In this document: one piece after another, positions 1 to 5,159 of the stretch
Layout: each line of letters opens with the position of its first letter
Position numbering within the stretch: position 1 is the stretch's first letter
From: Acidimicrobiaceae bacterium
GTDB lineage: Bacteria > Actinomycetota > Acidimicrobiia > Acidimicrobiales > Ilumatobacteraceae
Assembly: GCA_003455715.1 (NCBI GenBank)
Contig: DMQJ01000115.1
Span: 542 to 6,200, forward strand
Length of the DNA: 5,659 nt
Direction of reading: 5' to 3'
Notes under the pieces: generated by a model
Seen by the model: only the letters and a program-made list of their open reading frames with translations
Told to the model about the DNA's origin: nothing
Databases searched by the model: none
Position numbers and translations under genes: made by a program

Positions 1-258
1 TGGGGCACCATGGTGCACATCGTGTTCGACGGTTCCAGCGTCGTGGGTGCGCATACCCGGTCGCGTTTGTTGGTGCGGGTGAGCTTCTCACCCGAGGGTG
101 TCACCGCCGACGACGTGTTACGGGCCGAGGTGGCATCCGTCGACCCCACGCGCCCGGTGGTGGTGGTCACCAACGACCAGGCCGTCGTGATCGACGTGAA
201 AGCTGCAGGTGCCAACGTGGTGAGCAGCGACGCGTTCTTGGCCGTGGCCCGCCGATGA
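1..258 (+). CDS. NYN/PIN-fold (YacP-like) RNA-binding or nuclease protein, C-terminal part, 5'-truncated
   Basis: The reading frame is open from base 1 and gives the last 85 residues of a protein that begins to the left of the window; the ATG at 10 is probably internal. The fragment has the pattern of the actinobacterial NYN (YacP-like) family: a strand ending in an acidic residue (VHIVFDG, D10 counting from base 1), then FSPEGVTADD (D37, D38), then VVVVTNDQ (N58, D59), and an ending GANVVSSDAFL typical of the family. These spaced acidic residues match the metal-binding positions of the PIN-like nuclease fold. Known of the family: NYN proteins bind or cleave RNA, and Bacillus YacP (Rae1) is a ribosome-associated endonuclease. 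I infer an RNA-processing role, with target unknown. It is followed after 45 nt by the four-cysteine protein gene, so it could be transcribed with the downstream operon, although a separate promoter there is also possible. Confidence 0.75.
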   Translation, partial: WGTMVHIVFDGSSVVGAHTRSRLLVRVSFSPEGVTADDVLRAEVASVDPTRPVVVVTNDQAVVIDVKAAGANVVSSDAFLAVARR

Positions 259-290
259 CACCCGGCCGGTACTTCATCACACCCCTTCTT

Positions 291-303
291 CATGATGTGA
301 GGT
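291..303 (+). promoter_or_regulatory. Possible -10 element for a leaderless transcript of the downstream small gene
   Basis: CATGAT at 291-296 matches four of six bases of the sigma-70-type -10 consensus and lies about 7 nt upstream of the ATG at 304, where a transcript starting at or next to the start codon would be leaderless. The purines GAGG at 299-302 sit too close to the ATG for a normal ribosome binding site, which fits leaderless initiation. I see no convincing -35 hexamer. This is an inference from spacing, and the match could be chance. Confidence 0.2.
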
Positions 304-498
304 ATGGAGAGCTTGGTCATCTCGTGCGATACCTGCGTCATGGACGGCACCTCGGCCTGCGCCGACTGTGTGGTCACCCACCTGCTCGCGCCGGCTCGGC
401 GCGAGCCCATGGCGTTCACCGATGCCGAACTGCAGGCGGTGGCGTTGCTCGCCAAGGCCGGCATGGTGCCTACGCTGCGGCATCGTGAGGCCGCCTAG
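304..498 (+). CDS. 64-aa four-cysteine (CxxC...CxxC) conserved hypothetical protein
   Basis: This small protein opens with SLVISCDTCVMDGTSACADC, holding two CxxC pairs: C8/C11 and C19/C22. The second half is helical (residues about 37-55) and ends VPTLRHREAA. Four cysteines in two pairs seven residues apart would suit a small zinc or iron-sulfur site; this is inference. No signal peptide or membrane segment is visible, so it is probably cytoplasmic. From memory, short proteins with a very similar beginning occur across Actinobacteria, but I know no assigned function. I chose ATG 304 because the cysteine motif starts directly after it. The last 14 nt overlap the likely GTG start of queG, which implies translational coupling. 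Possible roles include a metal-binding accessory factor or a small regulator. Real gene: fairly sure. Function: unknown. Confidence 0.7.
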   Translation: MESLVISCDTCVMDGTSACADCVVTHLLAPARREPMAFTDAELQAVALLAKAGMVPTLRHREAA

Positions 499-1555
499 TC
501 CACCACCTCCCGCTGTCGATGCCGCGTACGTGGGCGAACTCGCGGCACTCACCGAGCCGTTCGGTGTCACGCACACCGGCGTGGCGCCGGCGGAAGTGCT
601 GCACCAGGCGCGGGTGGCCCTGCGCCAGCGCATCGCCGACGGCATGGCCGACGGGATGCAGTTCACGTTCAAGAATCCCGAACGATCCACCGACCCGGGG
701 CAGGCGGTGCGCGGCGCGGCGAGTGTGTTCGTCGCTGCTCGGCCATACCTGCTCGACCCGCCGCCGCCCGACGAGCAGACGCCGGTCGGGCGTATCGGCC
801 GCTACGCCTGGGTCGATCACTACGGGCCGCTGCGCGAGGCGCTGTGGGCCGTCGCCCGACGGCTTCGTGCCGACGGGTGGAAGGCGGTGCCTTTTGCCGA
901 CGACAACAGCATCGTCGACCGCGAGGTGGCCTACCGGGCAGGTATCGGGTGGTACGGCAAGAACGCCAACCTGCTGTTGCCCGGGGCCGGGAGTTGGTTC
1001 GTGCTCGGCTGCGTGGTCACCACCGCGCCATTGCCAACACATGGCATCCCGCTCGCGGATGGGTGCGGCTCATGCCGTCGATGCCTCGATGGGTGCCCCA
1101 CCGGCGCCATCGTCGCCCCCGGGGTGGTCGATGCCCGACGCTGCTTGGCGTGGGTGCTGCAGAAGCCGGGCGACATCCCCGAGGAACTACGCGGTGCAGT
1201 GGGCGATCGCCTCTACGGCTGCGACGACTGTCAGGAGGTCTGCCCGCCGGCCGTGCGCTTCGGGCCCAAGTATCCGGCCTCGCCTGTCACGGCCGGCCCG
1301 GTGCGAGCGTGGGTGTCGCTGCTCGAGTTGCTGCAGGGCTCCGACGAGGAGGTGATGGCCATCTGGGGTCGCTGGTACCTCCCCGATCGCGACCCGCGGT
1401 GGGTGCGGCGCAACGCGCTGGTGGCCCTCGGCAACAGCGCGGATCCGGAGGATGCGAGGGCGCGCGAGGTGCTGGCCAGGTACCGTGTGCACCCAGATCC
1501 GGTGCTCCGCTCCCACGCCGAGTGGGCGACCAGCCGGCTCGGTCTCTCGTACTAG
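485..1555 (+). CDS. queG: Epoxyqueuosine reductase QueG (cobalamin-dependent, two 4Fe-4S clusters)
   Basis: QueG reduces epoxyqueuosine to queuosine at wobble position 34 of tRNAs with GUN anticodons, using cobalamin and two [4Fe-4S] clusters in the cytoplasm. The 356-aa product is of normal family length. In order it shows an N-terminal reductase domain with IGRYAWVDHYGPLR (about 104-117) and the signature VDREVAYRAGIGWYGKN (144-160, where D145 is the likely conserved acid). A ferredoxin-like part follows with C194, C197, C200, C204 (CxxCxxCxxxCPTGA), then DARRC (C220) and YGCDDCQEVCP (C246, C249, C253). It ends in a HEAT-like helical tail (about 305-352) that contacts tRNA in known structures. 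The family usually reads CPWN after the last cysteine; here it is CPPA. I chose GTG 485, which overlaps the previous gene by 14 nt. GTG 530 is a possible shorter start; neither has a good ribosome binding site. A frame extension back to 368 is low-complexity shadow of the upstream gene. Confidence 0.9.
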   Translation: MRPPSPPPPAVDAAYVGELAALTEPFGVTHTGVAPAEVLHQARVALRQRIADGMADGMQFTFKNPERSTDPGQAVRGAASVFVAARPYLLDPPPPDEQTPVGRIGRYAWVDHYGPLREALWAVARRLRADGWKAVPFADDNSIVDREVAYRAGIGWYGKNANLLLPGAGSWFVLGCVVTTAPLPTHGIPLADGCGSCRRCLDGCPTGAIVAPGVVDARRCLAWVLQKPGDIPEELRGAVGDRLYGCDDCQEVCPPAVRFGPKYPASPVTAGPVRAWVSLLELLQGSDEEVMAIWGRWYLPDRDPRWVRRNALVALGNSADPEDARAREVLARYRVHPDPVLRSHAEWATSRLGLSY

Positions 1556-1565
1556 CAGCGCCTTC

Positions 1566-2690
1566 GTGAAGCACCTCCTCGTCACCAACGACTTCCCGCC
1601 CAAGATCGGCGGCATCCAGTCACTCCTGTGGGAGTGGTGGCGACGCCTTCCGCCCGATTCGTTTGCCGTACTCACCAGTCCCTACGAGGGCACGGCCGAG
1701 TTCGATGCAGCCCAACCGTTCCACATCGAGCGCACGCGAGAGCCGGTGCTCTTGCCACATCCGTGGATGGTGCAGCGCATCAACTCGATGGCTCGCGAGG
1801 TGGGAGCCGACCTCGTGGTGCTCGATCCGGCGCTGCCACTGGGCCTGGTCGGGCCGTCGTTGCGCTTGCCGTACGACGTGGTGCTGCACGGAGCCGAGGT
1901 CACGGTGCCGGGTCGTCTGCCGCTCAGCAAGCAGACCCTGGGTTACGTGTTGCGTCGGGCTCGTCACATCGTGGCCGCTGGTGGCTACCCGGCTGCCGAG
2001 GCAGAACACGCGGCGGGGCGGGCATTGCCCATCACCATCGTTCCGCCGGGGGTCGACACCGAACGATTCCAGCCACTGGACGAGCAGGCCCGACTCGAGG
2101 CTCGTGCCACGTTCGGCTTTCCTCACGACGCAGAGGTGGTGGTGGGCATCAGCCGCCTGGTGCCGCGCAAAGGCTTCGACACGGCCATCCGGGCGGCGGC
2201 GTTGCTCAAGGCATCTCGCCCGAACCTGGTGCTGGCCATAGCCGGCGGGGGTCGCGATGCGGAACGGTTGCAGTCACTGGCACGCCAGCTCGAGGTGCCC
2301 GTGCGGTTCCTCGGACGGGTGTCGAACGACGACCTCCCGCTGCTCTACGGCTGCGCCGATCTCTACACGATGCTGTGCCGCGATCGCTGGGCCGGGCTCG
2401 AGCAGGAAGGCTTCGGCATCGTCTTTCTCGAGGCAGCGGCGTGTGGTGTGCCGCAGGTGGCTGGCCGCTCGGGTGGCGCTCACGAAGCGGTCGAACACGA
2501 GGTGACCGGCGTGGTGGTCGACCAGCCCGACGATCCGCGGGCGGTAGCCGCAGCGTGGGAGGCGTTGCTCGACGACCCCGAGCGGGCACGTCGCATGGGG
2601 GTCGCGGCACGCGAGCGTGCCGTGCGTGAGTTCTCCTACGACGTGTTAGCACACCGCCTAGGCGTGTCATTGGGGGCGCTGGCAGAATGA
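1566..2690 (+). CDS. GT4-family glycosyltransferase, PimB'-like (GDP-mannose-dependent phosphatidylinositol mannoside mannosyltransferase type)
   Basis: A 374-aa GT-B fold enzyme of family GT4. The N-terminal domain starts VKHLLVTNDFPPKIGGIQS, which closely follows mycobacterial PimB' (Rv2188c) as I remember it, with the G15-G16 loop that contacts sugar-nucleotide phosphate. H108 in LHGAE matches the catalytic histidine region (HGHE in PimB'). The C-terminal domain has VPPGVDTERF (159-168), SRLVPRKG with R197 and K202 for donor phosphate, LYTMLCRDRWAGLEQEGFGI and the E281-x7-E289 motif. PimB' adds the second mannose to phosphatidylinositol monomannoside at the inner face of the membrane. That exact substrate is inferred here, since PimA and other partners are not in view. 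Start is GTG 1566, 10 nt after queG, chosen because the conserved strand begins there; there is no clear ribosome binding site. The stop overlaps the next ATG by 4 nt (ATGA). Confidence 0.87.
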   Translation: MKHLLVTNDFPPKIGGIQSLLWEWWRRLPPDSFAVLTSPYEGTAEFDAAQPFHIERTREPVLLPHPWMVQRINSMAREVGADLVVLDPALPLGLVGPSLRLPYDVVLHGAEVTVPGRLPLSKQTLGYVLRRARHIVAAGGYPAAEAEHAAGRALPITIVPPGVDTERFQPLDEQARLEARATFGFPHDAEVVVGISRLVPRKGFDTAIRAAALLKASRPNLVLAIAGGGRDAERLQSLARQLEVPVRFLGRVSNDDLPLLYGCADLYTMLCRDRWAGLEQEGFGIVFLEAAACGVPQVAGRSGGAHEAVEHEVTGVVVDQPDDPRAVAAAWEALLDDPERARRMGVAARERAVREFSYDVLAHRLGVSLGALAE

Positions 2691-3172
2691 ACCCGATGGA
2701 GTCTCGTCTCGTCAAGGCCAATGTGTTGGGCACCGTGGTGTTCTGCGCAGCGATGGCCGTCGCCACGCCGCTGAAGGCGCACACCGCGGCGCAGGTGATG
2801 GCAATCGTCGTGTCGGTGGTGCTCTTCGCGGTCGGCGTGTTCACCACGCTGCAGGCCTACGTGTCGGCCCTCGACCGGTCGCGGGTGCACGAAATCGGCG
2901 TGGCCAACCTCTATCTGCTCACCGGAACCACAGCCCCGCCCACGGTGAAGCGCACGATGATGTGGGCGCTGGGTGTGCAGGTGATCGTGTCGTTGGTGGC
3001 CGCCAGCTTCGGTGTGAGCGGGCTCGAAGAGAACGATCTCAACGCGTTGGCATTTGCCGTGTTGGTGCCGATGTACGGCATTGGCATGAACGGTGCATGG
3101 GCCGCGCGGTACGGTTCCTTCGGGCCGCGATTGGCGCCCACCCCGAAACCCTCCAAGCGCAGGATCGAGTAG
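2687..3172 (+). CDS. Small four-helix membrane protein of unknown function, coupled to the glycosyltransferase
   Basis: I do not recognise this 161-aa protein. It has four probable membrane helices at about 11-28, 35-58, 91-109 and 119-140. A polar loop of roughly 30 residues (about 60-90, with ALDRSRVHEIGVANLYLLTG) links helices 2 and 3, and the basic tail PTPKPSKRRIE should lie in the cytoplasm, which by the positive-inside rule puts both ends inside. There is no cleavable signal peptide and no catalytic motif I can name. Its ATG forms a 4-nt ATGA overlap with the stop of the glycosyltransferase, so translation is probably coupled; a second ATG at 2696 is an alternative start. Sitting between a membrane-associated glycosyltransferase and an SRPBCC protein, it could help anchor, present or move a lipid substrate, but that is only inference from context. 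Confidence 0.8.
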   Translation: MNPMESRLVKANVLGTVVFCAAMAVATPLKAHTAAQVMAIVVSVVLFAVGVFTTLQAYVSALDRSRVHEIGVANLYLLTGTTAPPTVKRTMMWALGVQVIVSLVAASFGVSGLEENDLNALAFAVLVPMYGIGMNGAWAARYGSFGPRLAPTPKPSKRRIE

Positions 3173-3181
3173 AACTTCGTC

Positions 3182-3616
3182 ATGGCTGAAACGGCGTCGC
3201 AGACCACCACCATTGCAGCTGCCCCCGAACGCGTGTGGGCCATCGCCACCGACTTCGAGCGCTACCCGGAGTGGGCGAAAGACGTGAAGGACGTCATCGT
3301 GCGCACGCGCGACGCCGAGGGGCGCCCCGTCGAGGTGGAGTATCGGGCCTCGGCGCTTGGCCGCAGCACCCACTACACCCTGGGCTACGACTACTCGCAG
3401 GCACCGTCGGTGCTGGCCTGGCGCATGCTGCGCGGCGACATCATGCGCACCATCGATGGCGCCTACAACTTCTCCGCCACCTCCGACGGGGGCACCGAGG
3501 TGCGCTACGACCTCGCGATCGAACTCGTCGTGCCGCTGCCCGGCTTCGTGAAGCGTCGTGCCGAGGTGCGCATTCTCAACACGGTGCGCGAGCTGAAGGC
3601 GCGCGCCGAAGGATGA
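3182..3616 (+). CDS. SRPBCC/START-fold protein, polyketide cyclase-like (TB16.3/Rv2185c type)
   Basis: This 144-aa protein fills a single SRPBCC (Bet v 1-like) domain. It begins with a strand (TASQTTTIAA), a short helix (PERVWAIATDFERYPEW, residues 15-31) and continues with alternating strands; YPEW followed by VKDVIV is the usual signature of the polyketide cyclase/dehydrase and lipid transport group. It ends in the long C-terminal helix that closes the pocket (about 121-143, GFVKRRAEVRILNTV onward). Overall it resembles mycobacterial TB16.3 (Rv2185c), which lies near pimB' in that genome. Family members bind hydrophobic ligands in the central cavity; the ligand here is unknown, and membrane lipid or glycolipid is a guess from the neighbouring glycosyltransferase. 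No signal peptide is seen, so it is cytoplasmic. The start is 9 nt after the membrane gene, and the stop overlaps the glucokinase ATG by 4 nt. Confidence 0.85.
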   Translation: MAETASQTTTIAAAPERVWAIATDFERYPEWAKDVKDVIVRTRDAEGRPVEVEYRASALGRSTHYTLGYDYSQAPSVLAWRMLRGDIMRTIDGAYNFSATSDGGTEVRYDLAIELVVPLPGFVKRRAEVRILNTVRELKARAEG

Positions 3617-4548
3617 GCGCCGCCCGTCGCGTCGGTATCGACGTGGGGGGCACCAAGTGCCTCGCCGTCGCACTCGACGCCGACGGTGCCGTGGTGGGCG
3701 AGGCCCGGCGTGCGACGCCGAAAGGCCCTGCAGCCATCATCGACACCTTGGTGGAGTTAGCAACTGAACTTGGCCCAGCGGCAACGCTCGGCGTCGGTGT
3801 GCCGGGCCTGGTCACTCGCGACGGCACGCTCCGAGCCGCCCCGAACTTGGTCGATATCAGTGACTTCCAGGTTGGGTCGCTGTTGCGTGACCGGCTCGGC
3901 ACCGACGTCGAAGTCGACAACGACGCCACGTGCGCCGCAGTGGCCGAGTGGCAACTGGGTGCCGGGCGCGGCGCCGACGACATGGTGATGGTGACGCTTG
4001 GTACCGGCATCGGCGGCGGCATCGTTGCCAACGGTCGGCTGGTGCGTGGCATCAATGGGTTCGCCGGCGAGATCGGCCATATGGTGATCGACCCCAACGG
4101 GCCCCCGTGCCCCTGTGGCCGGCGTGGCTGTTGGGAGCGTTACGCGTCGGGCTCAGGGCTTGGCCGACTGGCTCGCGACGCAGCTGCGGCCCACCGACTC
4201 GACGCTGTGGTGGCCATGGCGGGCGGGGTCGACCAGGTGCGCGGTGAACACGTCGCCGAGGCGGCCCGGCAGGGTGATGCGGCCGCAATGGAGGTGTGCG
4301 ACGAGTTCGGACGCTGGGTGGCACTCGGGCTGGTGAACCTGGCCAACGTGCTCGATCCGGGTCTGTTCGTGCTCGGCGGCGGGCTGGCCGCATCGGTCGA
4401 CCTGTTCGGCGAACCCATCACCCGCTGGTTCGGCGAGTTGCTGTACGCCCCGCATCTGCGCCCGCACCCACGTCTGGTGTTCGCCGACATGGCCGAACGT
4501 GCCGGGGCCATCGGCGCCGCGCTCCTCCCAGGCGTCCACCGCCCGTAA
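3613..4548 (+). CDS. ROK-family glucokinase
   Basis: A 311-aa ROK kinase that most likely phosphorylates glucose to glucose 6-phosphate in the cytoplasm. The ATP-binding phosphate-1 motif is IDVGGTK (9-15). DNDATCAAVAEW (102-113) contains the catalytic base D104, and VTLGTGIGGGIV (127-138) is the second nucleotide loop. NGFAGEIGH (148-156) supplies sugar contacts (E153, H156), and CPCGRRGCWE (166-175) is the ROK zinc motif, with H156, C166, C168 and C173 as ligands. All key residues are present and the length is normal, so it should be active. It lacks the N-terminal helix-turn-helix of ROK repressors. It resembles Streptomyces GlkA; another hexose, or polyphosphate as donor, cannot be excluded. 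ATG 3613 overlaps the SRPBCC stop as ATGA, implying coupling. It is the last gene of the operon and converges on ppa. Confidence 0.9.
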   Translation: MSAARRVGIDVGGTKCLAVALDADGAVVGEARRATPKGPAAIIDTLVELATELGPAATLGVGVPGLVTRDGTLRAAPNLVDISDFQVGSLLRDRLGTDVEVDNDATCAAVAEWQLGAGRGADDMVMVTLGTGIGGGIVANGRLVRGINGFAGEIGHMVIDPNGPPCPCGRRGCWERYASGSGLGRLARDAAAAHRLDAVVAMAGGVDQVRGEHVAEAARQGDAAAMEVCDEFGRWVALGLVNLANVLDPGLFVLGGGLAASVDLFGEPITRWFGELLYAPHLRPHPRLVFADMAERAGAIGAALLPGVHRP

Positions 4549-4587
4549 CCCCCCGACTACAGGGCAGGGGAGAGGTTGAGGTGCCCG
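4547..4587. terminator. Short convergent intergenic gap with weak hairpin potential
   Basis: The 39 nt between the glucokinase stop and the pyrophosphatase stop must end transcription from both sides if a terminator exists here. Two weak and mutually exclusive foldings are visible: GGGCA (4562-4566) with TGCCC (4582-4586), and AACCCCCC (4547-4554) with GGGG (4567-4570) plus GGTT (4574-4577) around a 3-nt bulge. There is no T-run on either side, so this is not a classical intrinsic terminator. Rho-dependent ending or read-through is equally possible. Confidence 0.2.
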
Positions 4588-5094
4588 TCAGTGGTGGGCG
4601 ATGTGGTTGCGGCGGGCCTCTTCGATCTCCTGCCACGCCGCATCGCGGCCAGCGATGCCCGCCGTGCTGCTGGTCTTGCCCGGTTCGAGCGCCTTGTAGA
4701 CCTCGAAGAAGTGCTGGATTTCCGCCACCAGCTGTGGGGTGAGGTCGTCGAGATCGTGCACGTTCGCCCAACGCGGTTCCTTCGGTGGAACACAGATGAG
4801 CTTGGCGTCTTCCCCCGCCTCGTCTTGCATGTACAAGACGCCCACCGGGCGCGCCGCCACCCACACGCCGGGATACACCGGGTCTTCCAACAGCACCAAC
4901 GCATCGAGTGGGTCGCCGTCACCGCCGAGCGTGTCGGGCACGAAGCCGTAGTCGGCCGGATAGGTGGTGGCCGTGAACAGCCGACGGTCGAGGAACACCC
5001 GCCCGCTCTCGTGATCGATCTCGTACTTGTTGCGGCTTCCGCGCGGGATCTCGATGACCACGTAGATGCAATCGTCAGGCAACTCGGATGACAT
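4588..5094 (-). CDS. ppa: Inorganic pyrophosphatase, family I (soluble, Mg2+-dependent)
   Basis: The enzyme hydrolyses pyrophosphate to two phosphates in the cytoplasm, pulling forward nucleic acid, nucleotide-sugar and acyl-activation reactions. The 168-aa product is normal for the bacterial family I enzyme and aligns with E. coli PPase from memory. IYVVIEIPRGSRNKYEID (10-27) holds K23 and E25, and FLDRR has R37. YPADYGFVP includes Y49, and the signature DGDPLD (59-64) has metal ligands D59, D61 and D64. VGVLYMQDEAGEDAKL (84-99) supplies D91 and D96. The C-terminal helix HFFEVYKALEPGK is also typical. All active-site residues appear intact. I chose the ATG at 5094-5092 because SSELPDDCIYV is where the family usually begins; the frame extends upstream to 5157 but that part has no family resemblance. 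No clear ribosome binding site. It is divergent from the DUF2071 gene and convergent with glucokinase. Confidence 0.95.
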   Translation of the reverse strand: MSSELPDDCIYVVIEIPRGSRNKYEIDHESGRVFLDRRLFTATTYPADYGFVPDTLGGDGDPLDALVLLEDPVYPGVWVAARPVGVLYMQDEAGEDAKLICVPPKEPRWANVHDLDDLTPQLVAEIQHFFEVYKALEPGKTSSTAGIAGRDAAWQEIEEARRNHIAHH

Positions 5095-5159
5095 ACGTGC
5101 ATGGTGCCACACCCGTACGTCGTCGCAGCAAAGGCCGGGCGGCTCTAGGGTGAGCATCG
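5095..5159. promoter_or_regulatory. Divergent intergenic region between ppa and the DUF2071 gene
   Basis: These 65 nt must carry the promoters for both ppa (leftward) and the DUF2071 gene (rightward), unless either is driven from inside its neighbour. On the + strand TAGGGT at 5146-5151 fits the actinobacterial TAnnnT -10 pattern, and overlapping AGGGTGAG (5147-5154) could instead be a ribosome binding site. On the - strand I see no clear -10 or Shine-Dalgarno sequence. I see no operator-like inverted repeat. Confidence 0.35.
5147..5154 (+). promoter_or_regulatory. Candidate ribosome binding site of the DUF2071 gene
   Basis: AGGGTGAG is the best Shine-Dalgarno-like stretch before any start in this window; it ends 5 nt before ATG 5160 and supports that start over the out-of-frame GTG at 5150. 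The same bases overlap a possible -10 hexamer (TAGGGT), so only one of the two readings can hold for a given transcript. Confidence 0.45.

Noticed and set aside
262..269. Palindrome CCGGCCGG after the NYN gene, considered as a terminator or operator
   Set aside because: It is only 8 bases with no loop and no T-run, and such GC palindromes are common by chance at this composition.
368..484. N-terminal extension of QueG back to ATG 368
   Set aside because: This part is Arg/Ser/Pro/Trp-rich shadow of the four-cysteine gene and has no similarity to QueG; the reductase domain starts after about 515.
255..488. 77-codon frame whose ATG overlaps the NYN gene stop as ATGA
   Set aside because: The junction looks like coupling, but the product turns into Arg/Gly/Ala-rich sequence and overlaps the four-cysteine gene in another frame. 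The four-cysteine frame has a much better protein-like composition.
1452..1565. N-terminal extension of the glycosyltransferase inside queG
   Set aside because: It lies within the queG tail in another frame; the conserved GT-B first strand begins at GTG 1566.
1628..2629. 333-codon + strand frame inside the glycosyltransferase
   Set aside because: The translation is Gly/Arg-rich and low in hydrophobic pattern, typical of an alternative frame of a high-GC gene.
3235..3612. Upstream extension of the glucokinase through the SRPBCC gene
   Set aside because: The translated extension is Arg/His-rich shadow sequence; ROK proteins begin close to the DVGGTK motif, which fits ATG 3613.
2636..3673. Long antisense open frame (345 codons) over the end of the glycosyltransferase, the membrane gene and the SRPBCC gene
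   Set aside because: Its product is rich in His, Arg and Gly with no fold-like pattern, and it lies opposite three well-supported genes. Long stop-free antisense frames are expected at this GC content.
5095..5157. 21-residue N-terminal extension of pyrophosphatase
   Set aside because: It has no family resemblance and runs through the divergent promoter region; ATG at 5094 gives the normal length.
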